64,000 bases of DNA from Euphorbia lathyris. Taxonomy: Eukaryota > Streptophyta > Magnoliopsida > Malpighiales > Euphorbiaceae. The notes under the pieces were generated by a model. That model had not been told where the DNA came from. It searched no databases and was given only the letters and a program-made list of their open reading frames with translations. Position 1 is the first letter of the stretch. The number at the start of each line of letters is the position of its first letter. The position numbers were made by a program, and so were the translations under genes. Of this stretch, positions 31,150 to 42,547 are shown one piece after another. The DNA lies in assembly GCF_963576675.1 (NCBI RefSeq), contig NC_088913.1:19294001-19358000 (forward strand). Reading direction: 5' to 3'.

Positions 31150-32350
31150 ATTACATCAAATACATATTGCCTATATCCTATGGCTGATGCTCCCTCACTT
31201 CCCAAAGGGTGGGATAGAATTTCTTGAGGTACTTTCCAATAAGAGTTTCCTTTTAGAACTTGGAAGGCTTTGAATGGTCCTTCCTAATTTGGAGACCATT
31301 TTCCATATGCTCCATCTTTAGTCCCAACTGGTAAGATGAGTTTCCAAACCATGTCTCCTTCTTCAAAGGTCTTTTTCTTCACTCTCTTATTGTATTCTTT
31401 GGTTACTTTCTTTTTCTGGGCGATCATTCGATCAAGTGCTTACATTCTAGCTTCATCAGATCCTTCAAGTTCCATCATCATAGCCTCTGTGTATTCTGCT
31501 GGAGTGATTTCATTTTGTCTGGCTACTCTGAGGGACGGCACTACTACCTCCATAGGAAGCACGACATCATGTCCATATGTTAATGAGAAAGGACTGACGC
31601 CTGTGGCACTCCTTTTTGATGTTTTGTATGCCCATAAAGTTTCTGAAAGTAAGACGTGCCATTCCCTAGGGTTATCTTCGATCATCTTTTCAAGGATGTT
31701 GATGAGAACTTTGTTGGAGGCCTCAGCTTGACCATTAGCTTGTGGATAATGAGGAGTAGAGTGCAACAACTTGATTCCATACTCTTCCATGAAGTCCTTC
31801 ATGTCATCTCCGGTGAACATGGTTCCTTGGTCTGTGGTAATTGATTGAGGGATCCCATACCTATGAATGATGTTCTCCTTGATGAACTTCACAACATCTC
31901 TTTGGTCCACTTTCTTTATTGGTAAGGCTTCCACCCATTTTGTGAAGTAGTCTGTTGCCACGATCATGAAGTTGTGCCATTTTGATGATGCAGGATAAAT
32001 TTTCCTATCAAATCAATTTCCCATCCTCTGAAGGGCCATGGTTTGACGACTGCGTACATCTCATTTGCAGGAACTCTTTGGATCTGCCCATATCTTTGAC
32101 ATTGGCGGCATCCTTTTGCATAAGACATACAATCCTTCAGCATAGATGGCCAGAAGTACCCATGTCTCCTTATGAGCCACTTCATCTTGATGCCTGCCTG
32201 ATGAGCTCCATATACTCCTTCGTGGACTTGTTTCATAACTTCCATGCTGTCTGGAAATCCTAAGCATTTCAGCAAAAGTCCATCTACATTTTTGCGGTAC
32301 AAGTCACCTTCCATCAATAAGAAGTTCAATGCTCTAATCTTGAGGGAATA
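31150..32350 (-). pseudogene. pol: Tat integrase (broken)
   Basis: From right to left: zinc-binding region (VHEGVYGAHQAGIKMKW, CMSYAKGCRQCQRYG), then after a one-base frameshift near 32005 the core with D in MIVATDYFTKW, D in SITTDQGTMF and E in GQAEASNKVL. The C-terminal domain continues past a TAC-to-stop position at 31440 and a further stop in the SPNWEGPF-like motif (near 31285), ending around HPLGSEGASA. All three catalytic acids are kept, but three breaks inactivate it. Confidence 0.9.
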
Positions 32351-32899
32351 AGGTACTCATCTTCCTGGGTTCGACAAATACTCCTTGATGGGACTCCTCC
32401 AGTCACTAGCTAGACTGACATCTGTATTGAATGTCTCCACTTGAATTCCCCTCTCCATGATGGAAGGATGTCTGAGCTTCTTGACCATTATCAACTTATG
32501 GGTGAGTTCTTCTGACATTTTCAAACCAGAGGCTATTTGAGCTATCTCATTAGCCTCCCAGTTCATCTCTCTTGGAACATGAAGAAAGGAGAAATCATTG
32601 AATTCCTACAGTAGTTGAACAGCGGCCGTATAATATGGAGCCAAGCTGAGACTAGTGCATTTGTATTCTCCTGATAGTTGCCTCAGCACGAGTTGGGAAT
32701 CCCCTTGGATCAAGACTTCATCTGCTCCTAACTCCCTCAAGATCTCCAGGCCAATGACCGCAGCTTCATATTCAGCCTGATTGTTCGTACATTTGAAATC
32801 CAGGTTGAAAGACATTGTTGTTTTGGTTCCCATAGGGGATATAATGACTACTCCTGCTCCTACAGATGTCTCGGTGCTAGATCCATCAAATTTCAAAAT
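32351..32899 (-). pseudogene. pol: Archaeal-type (second) RNase H of the Tat element
   Basis: Starts LKFDGSSTETSVGAGVVIIS, followed by CTNNQAEYEAAVIGLEIL and DEVLIQGDSQLVLRQL: the acids D, E and D of the RNase H site are visible. A TAG near 32606 interrupts before NDFSFLHVPREMNWEANEIA. It follows the ordinary RNase H in the same frame, separated by one stop at 32900-32902. An extra RNase H in this position is the known signature of Tat elements. Confidence 0.85.
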
Positions 32900-33719
32900 C
32901 TAGCGGGATTTTTCAACACTGAAGATTGGTAGATCTTGATCTATTTCATCCTTCACATCAAGACAAGGGTGATCTGTAAGGAAATCTGCAAGTGTTTGGC
33001 CCTTCACAGATTTTTGAGGATAGTACACCAGAGTAAACTCTGCCAAAGCCAGCGACCACTTTCCAATCCTCATAGTTATGAGCGGCTTATTCAACATGTA
33101 CTTGATCAAGTCAGTTTGAGATACCACCAACACCCTTGCCCCAATCATATAATGCCACAGTTTGGTACAAGCAAAATACAATGTAAGGCAGAGTTTCTCA
33201 ATTGGTGAATATTTTACCTCAGTTGCATTCAAGAATCTACTCAAATAATATATTGCCTGCTCATATCCTTTGGAATTGTTTTGTGCTAACAAGCATCCAA
33301 TGGAATCATGAGCGGCATATAGATAAAGTTCCAGAGGTACACCTGGCCTTGGCGGCATAAGTACAGGAGGTTTGCATAGATACTCTTTGATACTCTGGAA
33401 GGCTTGCTGATGGTGTTCCTCCCATTTGATTTCATCTTCTTTCTTTAACCGCAGCAAATCAGAAAATGTCTTAGATTTTCCAGCCAAGTTGGAGATGAAC
33501 CTCCTGAGATAATTCACTTGCCCCAAGAACCGCTGAAGCTCCTTTTTTGTTTGAGGGGATTTGGACTCCATGATCGCCTTGGCTTTGTTCTGATCTATCC
33601 CCATGCCTCTTTGGTGCACCAGGAACCCAAGGAAGTTTCCAGCTTTCACCCCAAAAGCACACTTGAGGGGATTGAGTTTTAGTTGATGCTCCCTCATCCT
33701 TTGAAAACCACATCTCAAG
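32900..33719 (-). pseudogene. pol: Tat RT C-terminal part and first RNase H
   Basis: Continues the RT interrupted by the Athila-like insertion: FQRMREHQLKLNPLKCAFGV, GNFLGFLVHQRG, LGQVNYLRRFISNLA, then RNase H with LYLYAAHDSIGCLLAQ, YYLSRFLNATEVKYSPIEKL and QTLADFLTDHPC. Open throughout this stretch. Confidence 0.9.
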
Positions 33720-33724
33720 TGATC
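33720..33724. other. Target site duplication (left) of the Athila-like element: TGATC
   Basis: TGATC before TGTTAAGCCC; repeated at 39585-39589. Confidence 0.94.
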
Positions 33725-35245
33725 TGTTAAGCCCAAAATATACCTAAAATATCATCAATAATTACATCAATATTGCTACGAATTTATGCTATTTAGAATG
33801 CTTTTACTCTCGAATATGTTTCTTTCTTGTAAGGTACCTAAATATTTGGTAAAATCTAAATAGGAACGAAAAGAGCTTAAAAACAGAAGAAAAACCTTAC
33901 AAAAGGAGTCAAAAACGACAAAGATCAATTACACCAAAAACGAGGAGAAAGACGAAGTCAGAAACAGAGAAAAATGCAAATTCTCGGTAGAGAATCCGAT
34001 ATTCTCGGTAGAGAATTTGGGGCCGCAACCGAGAATCTCAAATTCTCGGTCGCGACACGCCCTTTCGTCCGAAGGCTGAAAAATCAGTTCCTCATTCTCG
34101 GCAGAGAATTTCCATTCTCGGTAAGAGCAGAAATTCCGCCAAGTATAATGAACACATGTTTAAAATCCAAGAAACGCGTTCGTTCGAGTGGATAGAAACG
34201 TCTCTTCACAACGGATACTTCTCTTCACAACGGATACGTCTCTTCACAACGGACACGACACTTCAATCACGACTCTTCAACATCTATAAATAAAGAGTTG
34301 ATTTGAGAGTTGAATATAATGAGAGAGTTAGAAAAAAGAGATTAGTGCAAGAGTTATGCAAAAACTCTGACTCAGAAATGAGTCAGAGATTAGAAGTTCA
34401 TTTCTGTTCAAAGCAATATGATGTACACACATTGTTTATTCAATAATAACAAGTTTAGTAGCGTTTAGACATTGTTCCAGTTTAGTTTTCATTTTGGTAG
34501 TAGACCGACCCAGTCTCTATTACGAAGATTCAACGAGAAGATTGAGTAGAGGATCCGCCCCTGAGCCTGACAAACTCTAACGAAACCTAAGGAAAGGATT
34601 GACAACCCGTTCACTTGCAAGTCGTCGAATGTTTCCATGCTCCATGTTCTCTGTAAACTTGTATCAATTTATATTTCATCTAATAAAGTCCGTTCTATTC
34701 GATAGATTTTTATGCAGCACTTATGGTAACCAATCCACTAAAGTGACTGTTGGTGTTTTCATTAAAACGTATTTAATCCAAAATCTTTACAAGGAAACTT
34801 TGTTGAACACTTAGGCAAATTATTATCTCGAAAGTGTTTTAATTTGATTAAGGGCAACTATCCCGGAAGATTTTTGTCATGTTCAAAGCCAATTAATTAA
34901 AGGTTCCGTCATTTATTTCATCTTTATAATTCGTACAAAGTTTAAAGTTGTTTTCTTTGCTTAATGCAAATAAATACATTTGTTTACTTTTCTAAAAAGT
35001 ACTAAACGTTCCTATCTTGCAAATTCATTTTTAAGTCAGAATATTTTCTAACGTTTTCATACTCTAATCTAATTCTCATTCTAGCAATTTCAAAACCAAA
35101 ACCGATTAAACGATTTTTCCATATCATAAACCTAAAAGTAAATTTAACCGATTGTAAATAAGTTTTGTTAAAAAACGTTCCCTGTGGGATCGATATCTTT
35201 TATTACTACAAGCGTATACCGTGCACTTGCGGAAATCGCTCAACA
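33725..35245 (+). repeat. 5' LTR of the Athila-like element
   Basis: TGTTAAGCCCAAAATATACC to GGAAATCGCTCAACA. Contains several copies of ATTCTCGGTAGAGAAT-like palindromes (33976-34130), a GTCTCTTCACAACGGATAC repeat three times (34199-34250) and a TATA-like box CTATAAATAAAG at 34284. Confidence 0.94.
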
Positions 35246-35251
35246 AGTTTT

Positions 35252-35269
35252 TGGCGCCGTTGCCGGGGA
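35252..35269 (+). other. Primer binding site (Asp tRNA type) of the Athila-like element
   Basis: TGGCGCCGTTGCCGGGGA, six bases after the LTR; the well-known primer site of Athila-type Ty3/gypsy elements, complementary to aspartate tRNA. Confidence 0.92.
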
Positions 35270-38050
35270 ACGCCAAATCTTTAACAAAAATTTATGTTTT
35301 TCGTGTTTTATTTCGAACCTTGGTTTATAATATATGTATTTATTTATTTTTATAGTTTTTTTTTATTTTGAGGATGGTCACTAGGACTAAATCCTCGTTG
35401 TTATTTAACGTTTGCAATTAGATGTTTGCAGAGAAAAAATTCAAGTTTTTTCAAAGATAACCTGGAGATTTGATTATCAATGAAATTCACAGAAGGAGTC
35501 TACAGAAAAGAAATTTGGCTAGCAGATACATCAGAAGGGAATGGAAATTTAGAGCAATTTGTTCTCTGAAATTCGCATGCCGCGACCGCGGCTAAGCATT
35601 CTCGGTCGCGACACGCGACCTGTAGGCCGATTTTAATCCGGATTTTTGACAATTTTGCAACCTTTTCCTCTACCTCCATTCAATATTATTTCAGATGGGG
35701 TTAGGCACGTGGTACAAGCACTATTATGGACATAGTGCGTAGTGAAATAGACGTTATTGTATTGGTTACTCTTTCCTATTCTAAGAGAAGGAGAGGATTA
35801 CATTTAGGACTTAGGTTCCAATTTATGAAGATAGGGATGACGAGATGAGTATTTGGTTTGGATATCGTACTAAACAATTTATTGTTAAGCCATCAATTTT
35901 CCGACTAATCCGGTTTGGACATATTTTGCCTAGATTTAATAAATTTATGAAGATCAGGATTCGAAGTCCGGTTTTGTTTATTTTGGATTACATCTTCAAG
36001 GATTTCGTAGTAGAAAGGCTTGGACTACTTTTTGATCATTTTTAACCATGCTTCCATTTCAACCAATAAGCACGTTGCTATGCGTACTTTGATTACGAGT
36101 CTTGTTTTGGATGCTACGAGTATTATGGAGCAGTTTTCAATCACTTACTCCTAATTGTTGTTCGATATTGGATTTTGCCGCAATTTTACACATCCATAGT
36201 GGTTAGCCACTGTTGGCTAGTTTTGCAAGTTCGATGTTGGTACTTCCAGTTCACATGGTAATTCTATTCAGAAGGATGATCATGCGCACACACATTTTGG
36301 TGGGCATGAGGATGAAAAGGATGAAGCAGGTGAGGACGCGGAGCATGTTGATGCCTCCACACAAGCACAAGGACATGTTGGTGATGAGCACAGTGTTGAT
36401 CAAGTTCATTTGCGAACAAATTTTGAACCATATGAATTCACCAAACCGTCAAATGAATTTGCGGTTAGATGATATTGTTGAAACCAATCAAGAAATGAGT
36501 TCCAGAATTTCCGCGGTGGTTGCCAATATCCATACTTTGAGAAGAGAACACACGTCACCATGACGCCGGTTATTATCATTTTTCCGTCGTCACAACGTCG
36601 TGACCACACCATCTCCACCGGGTTCCCTTCACAAGAATAGGTTTTATCTTATCTTTTCTCAACTCATTTATTTTTATGTTATTTTTTATTAAGTTTGGTA
36701 CAATTTTAATTTCTATTTCTGTTGGATAAATTCCATTTCATATTTCTCTATTTTCTTTTCGTATGCTTTATTTCGTACAAATTTTTCGTGTTTTATCAAT
36801 TTTTGCACCAATGAGGACATGGTCCAATTTAAGTGTGGGAGGAGATATTGCATATATCATTTTATTTTTATTACGAATAAATTTGTAAGCAACATTTATA
36901 AATGCAACACTTGTTTTATGCAAATGCAACATATATTGCAACACAATGTATTTAACACTATTTTTATTAACTTAACATTTTCATATGTTTATAAATTAAT
37001 CATAAGTTAATATGATTATTTTTAGGTTATCTTTATCAATAGAAATACTATATTTTTATACGGGCTATGCTTTAAATTTTTTTCATAAATCTCCGATACG
37101 ATTTTTAAGTATGAAAATTGTCTCGAGTAAATGTATTTAAGATAAAAAAATTCTTTATTCAATCTCTATTTTATATCATGCAATTCATGATACAATAAAT
37201 CTTATTTTAACTTTCAATTAGGTTTATAGGCATTAAATTGAACTAATAATTTTTTAGCTCGGTTTGATTTCGTCTTACATTAACACCAATTGAAGTTTTT
37301 AAGGAAACTTTAGCCATAATACATGTTGAATTTTAAGTCAATAGAGGATGAATGTGCTATCTTTCTTTTTTCCAAGTTACAATTTCATGTTTCATATTAA
37401 TTAATCAATTAGTTGAATTCTTAACTTTTGGCCACGATTGAGACCACCCTTATCACAATCGAGGTATGAAAGGGAAGAATAATTAAGTACCGTTTACTTT
37501 TAGCCACGGTTGCGACCACCCTTATCACAATCGAGGTATGGAAGGAACGTTAAAAGCAAAAAAAATAATAATAAGCGTGTATAAGTTTAAAGTAACGATT
37601 GCGTCCACCCATGGCATGGTCGGTACCTCTTAAGCGAACACCAAGCAATAAAATACGTATAAAGTTACGATCAAGACTACCCTTATCTCGGGCGTAACTA
37701 AGCAAATAAATTACAATAAAGTACTTATTCATTTAATATATCTCACATATTAGTTTAGGTTTGGGAAAGGAAATTTTGTGCTTTGAAATGCCTTGAGACG
37801 AAAGACTCAATAACATGCGTGCTTATATCGTCCCGAATACTTCAATTCAAAATTGGAAATACAAGACGAATGATATATCGTATTTATACTAAGTTAATTT
37901 GATATTTTGCGTATAAATTTGCCATGCGAAGTTAGTCTTTTCGGCTTAACTAATTTAAAAGATAATACAGAGATATATGTTTTATTTTTATAAAGAGGTT
38001 AGTTAAAGAATAAATTCAGTGAAATTTTGCTCGGGACTAGCAAAAGATTA
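35270..38050 (+). other. Interior of the Athila-like element, no gene; decayed gag trace and about 75 bp repeats
   Basis: Mostly AT-rich. Around 36380-36570 a short stretch (LNHMNSPNRQMNLRLDDIVE and EMSSRISAVV) could be a remnant of a gag-related ORF, but I cannot name it. A tract AAGTGTGGGAGGAGA at 36829 resembles the Athila polypurine tract and may mark an internal former LTR junction. At 37428-37700 there are four degenerate units of about 75 bp built on GACCACCCTTATCACAATCG. No functional coding. Confidence 0.55.
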
Positions 38051-38062
38051 AGTGTGGAGATT

Positions 38063-39584
38063 TGTTAAGCCCAAAATATACCTAAAATATCATCAATAAT
38101 TACATCAATATTGCTACGAATTTATGCTATTTATAACTGTTTAGAATGCTTTTACTCTCGAATATGTTTCTTTCTTGTAAGGTACCTAAATATTTGGTAA
38201 AATCCAAATAGGAACGAAAAGAGCTTAAAAACAGAAGAAAAACCTTACAAAAGGAGTCAAAAATGACAAAGATCAATTACACAAAAAACGAGGACAAAGA
38301 TGAAGTCAGAAATAGAGAAAAATGCAAATTCCGGTAGAGAATCCGAAATTCTCGGTAGAGAATTTGGGGCCGCGACCGAGAATCTCAAATTCTCGGTCGC
38401 GACATGCCCTTTCGTCCGAAGGCTGAAAAATCAGTTCCTCATTTTCGGCAGAGAATTTCCATTCTCGGTAAGAGCAGAAATTCCGCCAAGTACAATGAAC
38501 ACATGTTTAAAATCCAAGAAACGCGTTCGTTCGGGTGGATAGAAACGTCTCTTCACAACGGATACGTCTCTTCACAACGGATACGTCTCTTCACAACGGA
38601 CATGACACTTCAATCACGACTCTTCAACATCTATAAATAAAGAGTTGATTTGATATAATGAGAGAGTTAGAAAAAAGAGATTAGTGCAAGAGTTATGCAA
38701 AAACTCTGACTCAGAAATGAGTCAGAGATTAGAAGTTCATTTCTGTTCAAAGCAATATGATGTACACACATTGTTTATTCAATAATAACAAGTTTAGTAG
38801 CGTTTAGACATTGTTCCAGTTTAGTTTTCATTTTGGTAGTAGACCGACCCAGTCTCTATTACGAAGATTCAACAAGAAGATTGAGTAGAGGATCCGCCCC
38901 TGAGCCTGACAAACTCTAACGAAACCCAAGGAAAGGATTGACAACCCGTTCACTTGCAAGTCGTCGAATGTTTCCATGCTCCATGTTCTCTGTAAACTTG
39001 TATCAATTTATATTTCATCTAATAAAGTCCGTTCTATTCGATAGATTTTTATGCAGCACTTATGGTAACCAATCCACTAAAGTGACTGCTGGTGTTTTCA
39101 TTAAAACGTATTTAATCCAAAATCTTTACAAGGAAACTTTGTTGAACACTTAGGCAAATTATTATCTCAAAAGAGTTTTAATTTGATTAAGGGCAACTAT
39201 CCCGGAAGATTTTTGTCATGTTCAAAGCCAATTAATTAGAGGTTCCGTCATTTATTTCATCTTTATAATTCGTACAAAGTTTAAAGTTGTTTTCTTTGCT
39301 TAATGCAAATAAATACATTTGTTTACTTTTCTAAAAAGTACTAAACGTTCCTATCTTGCAAATTCATTCTTAAGTCAGAATATTTTCTAACGTTTTCATA
39401 CTCTAATCTAATTCTCATTCTAGCAATTTCAAAACCAAAACCGATTAAACGATTTTTCCATATCATAAACCTAAAAGTAAATTTAACCGATTGTAAATAA
39501 GTTTTGTTAAAAAACGTTCCCTGTGGGATCGATATCTTTTATTACTACAAGCGTATACCGTGCACTTGCGGAAATCGCTCAACA
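38063..39584 (+). repeat. 3' LTR of the Athila-like element
   Basis: TGTTAAGCCC to GCTCAACA; pairs with 33725-35245. It has a 10 bp block (ATAACTGTTT) near 38133 that is missing in the 5' copy. Confidence 0.94.
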
Positions 39585-39589
39585 TGATC
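39585..39589. other. Target site duplication (right) of the Athila-like element: TGATC
   Basis: Matches 33720-33724. Confidence 0.94.
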
Positions 39590-40537
39590 TATGTGCTCCA
39601 TTTCTTTTTTGGACTTTATGACGATGTCATCGATGTAAACCTCAAGATTTTTTCCAATCATATCATGGAAAATGGCATTCATTGCTCTTTGGTAGGTAGC
39701 ACCTGCATTCTTCAAGCCAAAAGGCATGACCAGCCACTCACATGTCCCAATAGCTCATGGACATCGAAAGGCGGTCTTTGAAGTATCTTCTTCAGCAATG
39801 GCAATTTGATTATATCCTGCCACACAATCTAAAAAAGATAAAAGCTCATTGTTAGCTACTGCATCCACCAACATGTCTGCCATGAGCATCACATACACAT
39901 CCTTCGGAGTTGCTGTATTAAGGTCTCTGAAGTCCACACAAACTCATAGCTTGCCATTCTTCTTTACCACCGGTACAACATTAGATAACCATTGAGCATA
40001 CCTGATGGGTCTTATGAATCCAGCTTTCAGCAACTTTTCAATTTCTTCCTTCACCTTCAATTCTACCTCTTTGGACATTCTTCTGGGAGGTTGTTTATAA
40101 GGTTTGAATTCTGTCTTCATTGGCAGACGATGCTCCACCAACTTTCTACTGAGTCCAGGCATCTCATGATACTCCCATGCAAAGCAATCCTTGTACTCTT
40201 GCAACAATGCAATGAGTCTCTCTTTGATGTGTGGATCCAAAAGACTACTGATATATGTACATCTTGGGTTGTCAGAAGTTCCCAAGTTCACTTCCTCCAA
40301 TGGATCTCTGGCCAATGATCTGTCATCCTCTAGTGGTGAAGGAGCTAGTTTCAATTCATCTATCTGGATGACGTTTTCACTTTCTTCTTCCAGAGGCGCT
40401 TCTTCATAGATTACTTCAGCACCTAGAGCCTCCAGACCTTCTTCCTTCTGCAATTCCTCCAACACCTGCTGCACTTGGGCTTTTTGTATGGCAGCGATAG
40501 CTACTTCCATTTCTTTCTCATTATTCTTACTAATCAT
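39590..40537 (-). pseudogene. pol: Tat reverse transcriptase, N-terminal and palm part (broken)
   Basis: From right to left: a Glu-rich linker, LIALLQEYKDCFAWEYHEMP, EEIEKLLKAGFIRPI, VVPVVKKNGKL, a TGA near 39945, VDFRDLNTATPK, a TGA near 39757, PFGLKNAGATYQRAMN, and the active site YIDDIVIKS (near 39625). The frame overlaps the end of the protease ORF by a few bases in another frame. The Athila-like element inserted right after EMEHIDH. Confidence 0.9.
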
Positions 40538-41363
40538 CGATTTCTTCGATGATCGGTTCTCCTAACGCTCCCCAAGCTTTGGATGGAACGATGGCTGATG
40601 GTTGGAGGATAGCTTTCCCTTTGTTCTGACATTGCTTCTTCCAGGTGATACTTTTGGGTCCTCCTCTCTTGCTTTCACCTCTGAACTCTATTGGACCCAC
40701 AGCTCCATCATAGTACCTTGCCTCCACGGAATCAGCTTGAGTTGTAAATGGTTTCCCATCTGCCCAAACAACTTCTACTTCATTTCCTTTCCAAAAAAGC
40801 AAGAATTGATGGAGTGAGGATGGCACACACCAATTAGCATGAATCCAGTCTCTCCCTAGCAAGATTTGATAGCTTGCTATTGAATCAACAACGAAGAATG
40901 CTGCAATAGATGTGTTGCTTCCCACAGTAATATCTACTGGCAGAACTCCTAAGGTTTTGGTGGTTTCCCCTGTGAAAGCTGACACCATAACCTCTGTGGC
41001 AATTAGATCTTCTATTGACTTCCCCAGGGTCTTCATCATCCTAAATGGCATGATATTCACTGCAGAGCCATTATCGATCAGTACTTTTGATACTGGATTG
41101 CCATTTAGATGTGGCTTGATGTAAAGAGGCCTGATGTGTTTGGTCATGCTATCTGCAGGTTTCTCAAAAACCACTCTTTTTGGTTCTCCCGGGCCACTCG
41201 ATTGAATTGTGACCCCACTGGTGAATGAATCCCTCTTCTCAGGAATAGGTGAACTATTCTCCTCTTCAGCATGATGATCCATTGAATTTCCTAGGAAATC
41301 AGCTGGCAATGTCACTGATGCTGTTGCACACCTGATAGGTATCACCATGTCACCTATTCGCAC
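40530..41363 (-). CDS. pol: Tat aspartic protease region
   Basis: 277 residues, open. Contains the retropepsin-type site VLIDNGSAVNIMPF (about residues 92-105), the flap-like region and ILLGRDWIHANW. Asp is kept, followed by NGS as in many Tat elements. It is in frame with gag, separated by TAA at 41364-41366, and ends in a short overlap with the RT frame. Confidence 0.8.
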   Translation of the reverse strand: MRIGDMVIPIRCATASVTLPADFLGNSMDHHAEEENSSPIPEKRDSFTSGVTIQSSGPGEPKRVVFEKPADSMTKHIRPLYIKPHLNGNPVSKVLIDNGSAVNIMPFRMMKTLGKSIEDLIATEVMVSAFTGETTKTLGVLPVDITVGSNTSIAAFFVVDSIASYQILLGRDWIHANWCVPSSLHQFLLFWKGNEVEVVWADGKPFTTQADSVEARYYDGAVGPIEFRGESKRGGPKSITWKKQCQNKGKAILQPSAIVPSKAWGALGEPIIEEIDD

Positions 41364-41366
41364 ATT

Positions 41367-42547
41367 TTAAATGATTTCCTCTGGCTCCTCCTCTGGAACT
41401 ATTGACTCTAGATCACCAGCTTGCACTTTTTCTTTTTTCACCGGTTCCATTACTTCATCTTTCTCATCATGGTGTCTTTCAACAGCTGCCCTCTTACATT
41501 GCATCCTTCTCTTCTGTGTTCTTGTAAGAGCTTGGGGGAACTTTTTATGGCGTACCACGCGCCACTTACTAGAAGTTTCTGCTTGAGGCACCACAAAACG
41601 AGGTCTCCTCTGATTGGCAGTTGGGGAATACTTCTCTCGGTGAAATTCACTTTTTAGAGGTTTTTGATTCCTCTCAGTCTGGACCCTTCTTTCATAGTGA
41701 TTCCCTCCGATGCTCTTCACTACTACTCGAATTTTTGACTTCTGCCCCCCTTGCTCCTTGATGTTAGCCTGAAGTTCATCAGGACCTCTGAGATACTCCT
41801 TAGGGATCCAAGTATGGTAACTTCTTCCTTTCTCCTTCTTGGACTCTATAAGTCTCAAACGAAGGTCTTCTTTCTTCCTATTGAGGACATCTCGCATATC
41901 TACTGCCACCATGTTCATAGTCACCACCGGTGGAAAATGATCTTCATCAACCAACGTTGCTTCTTTCTTCTCTGGGAACTTAAGAATTCCCTTATTGATT
42001 CTTTCCTGAACTGCATTCTTGAAGCCCCAACAATTGTTGGTTGCATGATTCCAGGAATCATAATACTTGCAATATGTCTTCCATTTGGTTTCTTCTTTTG
42101 TTGGAATTTTATGACCTGCAGGCAAAGTAATAAACTTCTCCTTTAGGAGAAAGTCAAAGAGAGCATCACTCTTGGACACGTCAAAGCTGAATTGCGGAGG
42201 TTTATCGTTGAAAGATTTCTTTGCTGCATCATGTCCTCCGGTGGACTGGAGTAAGGGGCAAACATGAGTCCCCGTATTTTTAAGATCTGCCACTGCAACC
42301 TCGTGGTATATTTTTTGGCAATAAGTTCCCATGACACTCTTCTTTCTGTGACTCTCTTCCCTCAACAAATCTTCGTACTCTGTCACCTTGGCAGCTAACT
42401 CATAAAAGTCTCTGAACTCCATTCCTTGGAACTTCTTCCTCAGCTCGATGTCAAGTCCTCTCTGGGCCATCTTCACGTACTCCACCTCTGGGAGATAGAC
42501 ATTGCATATGTTCCTCGTCTTTTTGAAACGAGCAATGAACTGGTCTG
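41367..42547 (-). pseudogene. gag: Tat gag, C-terminal part
   Basis: Continues the gag interrupted by the Sirevirus: VEYVKMAQRGLDIELRKKFQ, EFRDFYELAAKVTEYEDLLR, a single CHC-type knuckle-like motif CKYYDSWNHATNNCWGF, then a long basic, Glu/Lys-rich tail ending EEPEEII. The upstream part is at 52866-53925. Confidence 0.85.
42543..42547. other. Target site duplication (left) of Sirevirus (-): GTCTG
   Basis: GTCTG before TGTTGGTCCC; repeated at 52861-52865. The Tat gag frame is continuous across it. Confidence 0.95.

Larger units (their letters stand above)
33725..39584 (+). mobile_element. Non-autonomous Athila-like LTR element (LARD type), nested in Tat RT
   Basis: LTRs 33725-35245 and 38063-39584 (about 1.52 kb), TGATC duplication, primer site complementary to Asp tRNA at 35252, polypurine tract AAGTGTGGAGA just before the 3' LTR. 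The 2.8 kb interior holds no recognisable gag or pol. The primer site and tract are those of Athila elements, so it probably depends on enzymes of a coding relative. The LTRs differ at about 22 substitutions plus two indels (10 and about 8 bp) by eye, about 1.4%. Confidence 0.88.

Noticed and set aside
33974..34195. 73-codon frame repeated at 38300-38542
   Set aside because: Part of the Athila-like LTR, appears twice only because LTRs are paired.
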